A stretch of DNA of 64,000 bases from Laguncularia racemosa. Its lineage: Eukaryota; Streptophyta; Magnoliopsida; Myrtales; Combretaceae. This document shows positions 25,695-35,676 of the stretch, piece by piece. The stretch covers positions 6,758,001 to 6,822,000 of the forward strand of contig JBBMOL010000016.1 of assembly GCA_037954665.1 (NCBI GenBank). Direction: 5' to 3'. Under the pieces are notes generated by a model that saw only the letters and a program-made list of their open reading frames with translations, did not search any database and was not told the origin of the DNA. Position 1 is the stretch's first letter; each line of letters begins with the position of its first letter. A program made the position numbers and the translations under genes.

Positions 25695-26319
25695 TGTTAT
25701 GTCTTAGGCCAGCTCATGTGAACCATATATAGTGGTTCCTTTTAAGTGTGTGTATACATCAAAAAAAAATGGAGAAGAAGAAGAAGCAGAAAGGAGAGGA
25801 ACAATAAGAGTAGTGACTAGTGTCCAATAGTGCTACACAATTGCTATTATTGTATGTATTTCAATTTGATCATGTGTTGTATTGGAATTTTAGTTGTTGT
25901 AATGTGTCTAGGGTGTTGATGTTATGAAGTTTCATTTGTTATGGTTCATTTGTTATATTGCATTGCTGCTTTCAAGTCGTATGGGTCCATAGGAAGGGTT
26001 GGTTATGAGAGTCGGTTATAGGAAGCTTTATATGTATGCCGAAAAGAGTGGGCATGGTAGTGGAAAGTAGTGGTTACGATCTCAACTACCTTTTAACTTG
26101 CTAAAATGGAGCTTTGACTTAGAATGAATTTTATGCAAAAAAATTTCTCAAAAAATAAAAATAATGGTGTAAAACTAGATATCGTCAAGTTTTCTCTATA
26201 GTGCCTAAAATTTACTTTTCAAAATAGGAAAGTGTGGTAAGAAGAGATCTAAACATTTGTATGAATCCAATATAGCTCTTAATGAACCATTACCTATCAT
26301 TATACGCAATCATGTAACA
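25695..26319 (+). repeat. 5' LTR of the gypsy element
   Basis: Begins TGTTATGTC and ends GTAACA, next to the primer binding site. It aligns over its whole length with 30707-31215, for example GTGTCCAATAGTGCTA against ATGTCCAATAGTGCTA and TTAGTTGTTGTA in both. About 116 bp longer than the 3' copy. Confidence 0.85.
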
Positions 26320-26320
26320 A

Positions 26321-26336
26321 TTTGTATGAAAGCTAG
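26321..26336 (+). other. Primer binding site (initiator-Met tRNA type, degraded)
   Basis: TTTGTATGAAAGCTAGG directly after the LTR resembles the usual TGGTATCAGAGC-type site complementary to the 3' end of initiator methionine tRNA, with several mutations. Confidence 0.5.
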
Positions 26337-29194
26337 GCATGATAAAGGAGATCAAGCAACTTTAGCAACAATTTGAAGCCTTCTTGGTGATGTACAATAA
26401 TGACTGGCCCAAGCTGAAGAGATGCCAGTTTAACTTGCAATTTATCAAAAGTGAATTTGATAGAGAAAGAAAAAGGTAAGAAGCAAGACTAAAATAGTGA
26501 GAAAGAGGTAAGAACAAGAGGATTCACCGTAGTGGGAACCAGCGACAAAGGTGTGATGCTTCCTAACATGTCTTGATTGGATTTTCCTAGGTTTAGACCA
26601 AATTGGGTGGATTAACCAATGTGAACATTTCTTAAAGCACCATTGAACCCTAGGTGAACAAAAGTGGAAATTGTAACCTTGTCACTTCTCAAAGTTGAAA
26701 GGGATCAACCAGATAGATTGAGAGGAATTCAAGGCCCTACGTCACAACCAATTTGGTTCACCTTCCTAGAGTAATCCACTAGAGCAGTTGGCAAAATTAA
26801 AGTAAATTGGTTTTGTTGAAGATTATTGTAAGAAGTTTGTACAATTAGCCACTCAAACTCATTGCTAACCTTGGAATAGGAGGTTGCATTATTTCAAAGC
26901 GGGTTAAAAGAGTACATTTCGATGGATGTAGAGAACTAAAAACCAAAAAACCTAATAGAAGTAATGCATTTGACTCACTTGTTTGAGTAGAGAAGTATGG
27001 CAATGAAAGAATAAATAGAGTTATCTAAAAGAAAGAACGTGATGGGCCCAACCACAACTAAAGGACCTTATATTCAACAATTGAGCAAGACAAAGATAGA
27101 AGATAGAACAAAAAGGGGACTTTGCTTTAACTGTGACAAGCCATTTTCAATAGGCCACCATTACTTTAAAAAATAATAATAAATAATTTAAAAAAAAAAT
27201 GGCTAGGGTACATGTAGGAAACAATGGAAGCCAAAATGCAAGGGAAGAAGGGAGAGGAAAACATGGAAATTTCCCTCTAAGCGATGGTAGGCCTAACAAA
27301 AACTCAAGCTATGAAGTTATAAAGGAACATCAAGGAGAGACGATGATGGTGTTAGTGATATGGGTAGCACCCACATCTTTGTTAATATTGGTGAGGTGCA
27401 GGCAACAATTGGTGGAAGAATTAAAGGAAAGGCTCCAAGTGACGGTGGCCAATGAAGAAAAAATTAAGAGTAGTGAAATATGCAAAAGTTACCTTTCACA
27501 TTGGAGGAGGATTTTTTAGATAAACCTATATACATTACTCTTATGCAGAGTAAACAAAGTGCTTGGGATTAATAGACTCAAGTCATTAGGAGAGATTAAC
27601 TAGGATTTCTAGGAAATGTGCATCAAATTCAAGATGGCTAGTGAAGTTGTAGTCCTAAAAGAAGTAGAGGACTCTAGTCATAATGCTTCTATTATTACCA
27701 TGATACAAGAAGTGGAGAACAACATGAATTACAAGTGCTCCTAACTAAAAATGATGTTGTACTTCAACCATTACAAGGTGTGCCATCGCTAAGGAGATGT
27801 AAACACAAGATTAGACTATATCTTGAAACTTTTGCCATTGTGGTCAAGCCATATCAATATCCACACCTTCAGAAAGATGAGATTGAAAGACAAGGATGAG
27901 ATGTTATCTAAGGGAATAATTTAGGAAAGCTAATCACCCTTCTCTTCTCTAGTATATTTGTGTAAAGGGCGAAGAAAACATGGCAGTTCCATGTAGATTA
28001 TTGTGCACTCAATGAGAAGATCGTGAAAGATAAGTTCCTTATTCCAGTTATTGAAAAGCTTTTGGAAGAATTACATGGAGCAAGGTATTTTTCAAAACTC
28101 GATTTAAGCTCTAGTTATTATCAAGTATAAATGCATGTAGTTGATGTTGGAAAGTAACATTCCGCACTCAGCATGGCCATTTTGAGTTTCTTGTTATGCC
28201 ATTCAAGCTTACAAACACCCTCTCTACTTTTCAAGCATTAATGAATGAGGTGGTCAAAGGAATTTTAAGGAGATTCATACCAATTTTTCTATGATATCCT
28301 CATTTATAACAGAACCCAGATAAAACACATGTAATATTTAAGTAAAATATTTGCACTACTTAAGAGGAACCAATTATTCTAAAAAAAAAAATCGAAATGT
28401 TATAATATTACATGAAGGAGTCAAGGTGGATCCCACGAAAGTTTAAGCAATGCTAAGCTAGCCAAAACCAAGTTCCATTACAACCTTAAGAGGATTTCTA
28501 GAATTAATTGGATGTTATCATAAATTTGTGGCTAATTATGGAAAGATCATAAAACCCTTAACTAAAATGCTCCGCAAGAATGGGTTTCTATGGTCGAAGG
28601 AGGCAAGACAAGCCTTTGAACAGCTCAAAATAGCAATGACTAAAGCTCCTATACAGACTTTACTAAACTTTTCCTAAGTACTTGTTGTAGAGTGTGATGC
28701 ATTAGAGGAGGAAATCAGGTTGTGCTTTAGTAGTATGGTCACTCTATCTCATTTTTCAATAGACCTTTCACAAACAACACCTCAAACTAGTTGTGTATAA
28801 GAAAGAATTGACCGATTTAGCAAAATCCATAAGGCATTAGTGACCTTATTTGTGGGGTAGGAAATTTTTTGTTAAAACAAACCACTACAACTTAAAATTC
28901 TTACCAAAGCAATGAGGGCAACTTCCTCTCAACAGCATTAGATTAGTAAACTCCTTAGGTTTGACTTTGATGTTTAATATTGTGGGGGTGAGAGAATAAG
29001 GTGGCAAATGCACTCTCTAAAAGGAATGACCATGATTTCAAGTTCCCAATTGCATCTATTTGAATTAATTAAGGTCTAACTTATGTGCCATTGTTATTTA
29101 AGCCATCTATGCATCTCGTTATAAGGGTTATCAAAAAACATTTTGTCGAGTTAAAAAGGATTTTTATTGGGAGGGAATGAAAAAATAAATAAAT

Positions 29195-29560
29195 GGGAAA
29201 ATTACAAGCGAGGAGATCAACATTTGAGGTAAAATTCAAATATCAAATTGAACTTTAAGGTGTTTAAAATGAAGGATAAACTTTATGTTAAGTAATTAAA
29301 ATAAAAATTCAAATTTTTAAGTGTTCAAAATAAATAACCAATATTACACTAAGTGATTCAAATAGAGAATCCATTATTGTCCAATGAATATTCTAAGGGA
29401 TTCAAACAGATAATTTCTTTATTGTTCATAATGGCGCTATAATAGAATTTCCTATTTAAACTACTTAACATAACATTAGTTCACTATTTTAACCACTTCA
29501 AAATTTGATCATCTATTTAAACTTAATTCTAAATATTGATCATCTCGCTTGTGGTTTTTC
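29195..29560. mobile_element. MITE nested inside the gypsy integrase region
   Basis: The left end ACAAGCGAGGAGATCAACAT is matched by the minus-strand right end ACAAGCGAGATGATCAATAT. Arms of roughly 110 bp continue through AAGTGxTTAAAAT and TATGTTAAGTA. It separates the integrase N-terminal part (FYWEGMK at about 29160) from its continuation at 29565, so it inserted after the retrotransposon. Confidence 0.72.
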
Positions 29561-30692
29561 TAAAAACAGATGTAAGAGTTTGTTCACGCTTAGCCCACCT
29601 GTTAAAAAATAAGGTCCGACATTTATAGCTAATGGGGTTGCTCCAGCCATTGTTCATTTTCTTGCAAGTGTAGTTTGATATATCCATGGATTTCATAGAG
29701 AGATTGCCCTCATCACATGGCAGATCGGTATTATTTGTTGTAGTGGATAAATTCTCAAAGTACAACCACTTTATTCCCATGAGTTATCCTTACTTAACGG
29801 TAACTATAGCTAGGGTGCTCTTTGATAATATATTCAAATTACTTATGTTTCTAGAAACAATTATAAGCAATAGAGATGTCACTTTCGCAAACACCTTCTA
29901 GAAGGAACTATTCAAATTAAGTGAGGTTCAATGGGCATTTTCATCATTTCATCATTCTCAAAGCAAGGTGGTAAATTGAACTATAGAAATATATATTCGA
30001 TGTTGCACTAGTGGCAATCTTCAAAAGTGGACCAAGTGAGTTGCATGGGCGAAGTTTTGCTAAAACATGAAATATCACAGTTTTGACAGCAACACCTTTT
30101 GAAATTGCATATTGTCGGCACCTCCTCGCCTCTTATCATATTGTGCTACTATGGCCAAGTTAGAAACTGTTGATAAAGTATTTCAATAGACAGAGATTGA
30201 GATTGGAATGAATTACATCAACGGCTCTTACAAGCCCAAGATTGTATGAAGGCCAAGTATGATGAGAAGCACGGGGAAGCACAATTTGACATAAGAGACA
30301 TGTTACAACCCTATTGGCAAAACACATTGGTAGAAAGACATGATAAAAAACTAGTACCAAATTTTTTTGTTCCATATAGAGGCAAAAGAGGGCAGAATGG
30401 CCTATCATTTGAACTTACCTCATGGTTCAAAATTCATCCCACATTCCATGGTTCATGTTTGAAGGAATTTGAAGGCAAGGCAAGTACCAAGTCCATTACA
30501 CCACTAATTCAATAGGGAAAGGTAGTTCCCAAACCTAAAGCTATTCTAGCAATTAGAAAAAAAAAACCATCAAAATCAGAGGTACTAATATATTGGGAGG
30601 GTTACTCCCTTTGATCAATGCATCATCGGAAGAAGCTGAAATGATTATACAGCATTAATCTGTCACTTGCGCCTAAGGTTATGCACATACTC

Positions 30693-30706
30693 AAAGGGGA
30701 AAGTAA
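30693..30706 (+). other. Polypurine tract of the gypsy element
   Basis: AAAGGGGAAAGTAA lies immediately before the TGTTAC start of the 3' LTR, where plus-strand DNA synthesis is primed. Confidence 0.7.
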
Positions 30707-31215
30707 TGTTACATGTGTGGCTAGCTCACACGAACCATATAGAGTGGTTTCGTTTGAGCGTGGATATGCATGAGAAAAAGAGAGAGAGAGAGGAGATGAA
30801 CACCAGGAGTAATGACTAATGTCCAATAGTGCTATACAATTACTACTGTTGTATGTATTTTGGTTTGATCATGTATGTTGTATTTGAATTTTAGTTGTTG
30901 TAGTGTGTTTAGCGTGTTGATGTTTTCGTATGGTTTATTTGTTATGTTGTATTACTATTGTCAAGTTTAGGGGTCTATAGGAAGGGTTAGTTATGAAAGT
31001 CAATTATGGGAAACTTCGCATGTATGCTTGAGAGAGCAAGTAAGGTACTACCCTATAACTTGATGTAAGACCAAACATTATCGAGTTCTCTCCAATGATC
31101 CTAAAATTTACTTTTCTGAATAGAAAAGCATGGTTGGAAGACATTAGACCTATATGTGAACATGATATAGCTGCTAACAGACCTATTACTCGTCATTATA
31201 CGCAATCCTGTAGTA
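30707..31215 (+). repeat. 3' LTR of the gypsy element
   Basis: Begins TGTTACATG after the polypurine tract and ends TAGTA, aligning with TAACA at the end of the 5' LTR. Clearly diverged from the 5' LTR and missing a block that corresponds to about 26060-26180. Confidence 0.83.
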
Positions 31216-34200
31216 ATATGTTCCTACATGTCTCTCTACTCTCTCATCTACTTCCTCCATCCCCCTCTCACTAAAATATTTTCATATCCATTTTTCCTTT
31301 TAAAAAAAAAAATCATCTACCTTTTGCAAAACCGATAATATAATTTTCTTTTTCTGCAACCTGCCTTCATATAATCATTTACCATGGCAAATTCCATGAT
31401 GATGATTCTTTTGAGCACTGCTCTAGGAGTGCTATTGCAAGACCCTTGCTTTTTAGATAAACATTGATTGTTGGTGGTCTGTAGTGCTATGTGGTGGTTT
31501 ATAGTGGTCTATGGCGGTGCATGCTGAGGGGGTAGGTTTGGCCTGCGATAGTTTTGGTGCTTCATCGGTGGGTGGGTGTGGCCTACAATGGTCATTGGTC
31601 GTCTATGACGGTTCCTTGGTGGTGTTTTATGGTCTCTAGTAGTTGCCAATGGTCTATGGTAGTTTGTTGATGGTGGTTTGTAGTCTATGACAAGCATGAA
31701 GGGTGATGGGTAGTTGAACATTGGGGGTTAGCTAATCAACAGTGGGTCAATTGTCCGTTGGCCTATAGTTGAATAGCAATTACATCCAAATGATTTGATT
31801 GGACAGTAAGTGTATCCTCTTTGTGCTTAGCCACTATGCTCATGGTTTTGAGAATGCAGAACTATAAAAACCCAAATAGAAAATGCGAGCACATAGAAGT
31901 ACCATTTCTCTCCATCTAAAAATTTGTGAACACTGTATACACCTCATTTTTTCCCTTTAATTACAAATAGTAATCAATCTTGCAATTTTCCCATTTTTTT
32001 ATTTTTCTTCTATTTAGCAAAAATAAAGGAAAAACATTGAAAAAATAAAATAAATAAATAAAATATATCAATTTTAGAAAATAATAATAGAAATCACAAC
32101 AAAAGATGAAAAATAATTTTTATAAATTTTTTAATTTCAAAATAACATAAAATTAATAAAAAAATTGCATTACATTTATGTAATTTACGTAAAATAAATA
32201 AACTGAGAATTGGGCTAGCCCAGCTGGTCCGAGCTTCAGCCTTATGTGCGGGGGGTGCTCAGTTAGGGGTTCGAACTATAGGGGAAGCATTCCATGTTTT
32301 GCAATTTTTTTTCATTCACCTAAGACACATGTCAGCTTGAGATTGGACGGAGGGAGCGCACACGCCGAGCATGTGATCGTCTTAACCTCCGTCCAAAATG
32401 CTCACTGGCTGTGGAAAAAATTAAATTCGACCGTTTTGATGCGAATTTTTACACAAATCCAACAAATCTTTAACTAAAATGAGATAAACACCATTCAATT
32501 AGCATAAAATCATAACAAAATCAAATATTTAAACGAATCTAAGCAAATCGGAGATAGGTTTTTAACCGAAGATACGATTTGTGCCTATTGGAGGAAATTC
32601 GAGCTTATCCAACTGATTTTTTATGCCTATAAATAAAGCACTACGTGAGGAAGCTAAATCACAAATCAAAGTGAGAAAAAAGTGAAAAATCAAAGTTTTG
32701 AAGCTTGCCGAAGTTCCCCTTTCTGTGACCGCCGATCAAGTCAAGAACCATCACCTCCAGGAGGTGTTTTTGAAGAAATCCACTACCACGATTGGATTAC
32801 CCACCCTCAAAAAGCTTGAAAGCAACCTTCAACTGCCCTCGAAAGTTCGCCGACAAGGACCCTTCGACCAACGACGATTCGACCCAACCCGCATCCAGGT
32901 TAATCGATTTTTTGATCTCTTTTTTATCTTTTTTATTTAGTTATTTATTAGAAATAAGTTTTTTCTTATATTCCAAAAATTAAAAAAAAAAAGTTTAATT
33001 TAATATAAAAAAAATCAAATCATTAAATTAAAATTAATCAGATTAATAATATGAATTAAATTTAATAATAAATTATTTTATCACTTAGAAAAATCCTTTA
33101 AAAAAAAAGAAATTCAAAATTGGTTTTTCTCAAATCAAATTTTTTAAGATAAAATAATAAAGCCTTTACGCTTAGGTTTTTTTTTTTTAATCTTAAAATA
33201 GTAATCAACGTAAATCCAATATGTTTTCATAATTAAAACTTAAACAAACCCGCTAAACCTTTTTCATAAAAAGCAAACTATAACTTGTTTGATCCTAAAT
33301 AGTGGATACATAAATACTCTTATGAGGTAACTCTAAAAAAAATAAAAATAAAAATCTTTTTTCAAATTGTTATTAGTGTAATTTTTAAAGATATCATAAT
33401 ATAACTCAAATTTCAGAAGGGTAATGGTAACTTTAGAATTTTAATAGGATAACCCCCGAGTCGAGAATCTAGTTTTCCTTTCTTTTTTCATTTACAAAAA
33501 TAAAAAGACAAGATTTCATCGACTATTGTCTAAATTAGAATTAATCCACTCAATTAGTTTTAATTCCATAATTTTTTCCAACCTCAATTGGATGGCTACT
33601 CCAGATAAATAAAAACTTTACAATTCAAGTCGAGAATTTATATTAGATAAACATAAGATCTAATATGAATCGGATTAAGAATATAATAAAAATTTTAAAA
33701 ATTAGACTCGACTGACAAACACCTTCCACCCCAATTCGATAACTCAAGACAACCATGCTCTAGAAATCAGGAAACTTAAATTAAGAACACGCATTCAAGT
33801 CAAAATGCCAATGTCACAAGACAAAAACCGGCATGACCTGAAACAAGATATAATGCATGGTTTAATCCCAAAGAAAAGAAGTTGCACCCAACAAAAGATT
33901 ACATATGCAGAGCATTGTACAAAGCCAATCAATGCTATGGTTCAAAAGTAATTACAAAACGTTATGCAAGTCCAATATGCCCTGCTGAATAGTGACCAAT
34001 ACACTTAAATAGAAAGGGTAAGATTATTAAAAGCCATGCTAACATGGTCGACAAAACCTTCTTCAAACAATGAACCAGACGACAATGGTTTTCTTAATTT
34101 ATCTTTTCTAACTGCGGTTCTTTTGTTGCACTATTTCTCTACATAATCAGTAATAACAAAATGAACGCCATGGTGACTCAGTTAACACAGACCACCCACA

Positions 34201-34426
34201 AACTTCTCAAGGCGAGCAAGATGTTACCTGATCGAAAAGCAGATCATCAGCTTGGCAATAATAAGAGCTGTTCTACCAACAAAGCTGTCTAGGCTACAAC
34301 CAAGATGTACGAATGGAGCTTCAGGACCATACAGATACGAAATATAAATATGTACTTGTAGCTTTGGCATAACAGATGTCTCAGCAACAACCAAGCTGGC
34401 TAATACGGTATCCATTTCAAAATTTT
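31216..34426. other. 3.2-kb gene-free stretch between the gypsy element and ATI
   Basis: Contains a GGT-rich patch (31470-31720), a SINE candidate (about 32205-32420) and a promoter- or LTR-like segment with CTATAAATA (32626-32634) followed by a less AT-rich, 250-bp open stretch (32690-32900). A very AT-rich tract follows at 32930-33460. The last 600 bp are of balanced composition and likely hold the ATI 3' UTR. No recognised protein domain. Confidence 0.5.
32205..32420 (+). mobile_element. tRNA-derived SINE candidate
   Basis: TAGCCCAGCTGG (32216-32227) fits the pol III box A consensus, and GGTTCGAAC (32268-32276) fits most of box B, 40 bp apart as in tRNA-like promoters. No acceptor stem can be drawn, so it is not a tRNA gene. 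Downstream is an 11-bp perfect inverted repeat, TTGGACGGAGG (32343-32353) with CCTCCGTCCAA (32386-32396). The 3' boundary is a guess. Confidence 0.45.
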
Positions 34427-35676
34427 TTAGGTCATTATCCTAGTTCCTGGATGATGAGCTTCCCTAATTAAAGAACCGTGATGATGCCCTCCAACAAGAA
34501 GATCTCTCATCCGAAATAGGGGAGCTAGCATCCTGCTCATCTTCTGCCAAAAGAAATCATCATAGAAGCATGAATTTTAGCTCCATGAGGGCAAAGGGTC
34601 CAAAACAGTTCCAGCAGAAAGGTCCAAACAAAAAACCATAAATGACATCCAGTGGTCCAATCAGCATATCAAAACATAGCCTAACAGAAAATAGCTGCTT
34701 AATAATTGTCATGGTACAGCATGCAGCACAAGACAAAACTAGACTTTATTTTAATTAAAAGGTAAAAAAAGAGTGTGATCATATGTGCTCACAATTCATA
34801 GCTATGATGACAATTTATTTTATGCAGTTCTTTAAGAAAAAAAGTCAAAGGTCAGTACCTCGTCATTCACAACATGTTGCCATTTCATTTGCAAAACTTG
34901 CCATCGCTCCTGTTGCCACCGTTGGCCAAGAACCACAAGACCCATCACAGCTGCAGCTACAAAAACTGACCAAATCGTACTTGCCTCTTTTGCATGGGAG
35001 TATACAGAAATTGCTCTTTTCTTCCACCAAGCTCCACAAGGAAGGTCAGATTCCTGAAGACTGTCAACTTTTATGGGCTTGGAGGAATGTGATGACTCTG
35101 TTGACCTATCTAAGCTAGAAGAGGTTCAACTTGTTCAGAAGAAGTTACATTCTCATCATATGTTGTCCCTCGATACAAAGAACTAAGAGGGGCCATGTTC
35201 CCTTGATTGTGCCCCTTTTCTGCAAGATGTAAGTCTTGAAGATTTGAGGCTTCCTCAAACTGTGTGGCACGAAAAGGTATCCGGTTACCTTTCTCATCAA
35301 AAATTGGAATATTTGGAAATTCATCATACTCGGTCGTCAAAATTCTCTCTGTTTCATCCTTTCCATAAGATTTAGATTGTTCCAATTCCGGCTCATTCAT
35401 GCCATCATTGCCTCTCTGCTCTTCAAGAATCTCATTATTCTCAGATTCCAGCGGCAAATTCTCATGTTGACTGGGGGGGAACACAAAGTGGCCAGACATA
35501 AATAAAGCATGAGAAATTTCAGCCTTGTCAATCTCATACTTATTCCTACTCTCATCCTCCCTCAGGTTGGTTTCTTTTGCACGAGAAGAAGCAGCATAAG
35601 CTGATGCTGTTAATGACACAACTTCCCAGTCATTTCTGCGGGTACTAGTTTCCTCTCCATCTTCATTACCTGCCAT
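34427..35676 (-). CDS. ATI1/ATI2-like: ATG8-interacting protein, ATI1/ATI2 type; reading frame needs an extra intron or a missing base
   Basis: ATI proteins are plant-specific single-pass membrane proteins that bind ATG8 and mark ER- and plastid-derived bodies for autophagy. The ATG at 35674-35676 begins MAGNEDGEETSTRRNDWEVV; WEVV is an ATG8-interacting motif candidate. SGHFVFPPSQHENLP is a family hallmark. Further along the minus strand, 35096-34859 encodes SDLPCGAWWKKRAISVYSH and one membrane helix (WSVFVAAAVMGLVVLG) followed by QRWQQERWQVLQMKWQ. The last exon, 34543-34427, starts KMSRMLAPLFRMRDLL and ends at TAA. The intron 34544-34858 is phase 0. Unbroken translation from the ATG stops at 35110-35112, before the conserved half. 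Either an intron 35098-35288 (GT..AG, phases agree, 247-aa product near the usual length) or a lost base near 35110 joins the halves. Confidence 0.85.

Larger units (their letters stand above)
25695..31215 (+). mobile_element. Ty3/gypsy LTR retrotransposon, decayed, both LTRs present
   Basis: Contains a 5' LTR, primer binding site, gag, protease, RT, RNase H, integrase, possible chromodomain, polypurine tract and 3' LTR in the gypsy order. Readable fragments: a degraded zinc knuckle CFNCDKPFSIGHH near 27125; RT with KLDLSSSYYQ near 28100 and FRTQHGHFEFLVMPFKLTN near 28160; RNase H start KEARQAFEQLK near 28600; integrase MDFIERLPSSHGRSVLFVVV at 29686; a chromodomain-like VLIYWEGYS near 30580. 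Stops and frameshifts occur throughout, so it is not coding-competent. A MITE (29195-29560) interrupts the integrase. Possible degenerate target duplication: TTATG before, ATATG after. Confidence 0.88.

Noticed and set aside
27199..27519. 106-codon frame as a separate gene
   Set aside because: Lies between the zinc knuckle and protease region of the gypsy element and is part of its decayed polyprotein.
32216..32276. tRNA gene from the box A and box B match
   Set aside because: No acceptor stem or anticodon arm can be drawn and box B is imperfect. A SINE fits better.
34783..35118. 111-codon plus-strand open frame
   Set aside because: It is the complement of the conserved ATI membrane exon. 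The minus-strand reading has family motifs and splice sites; this one has none.
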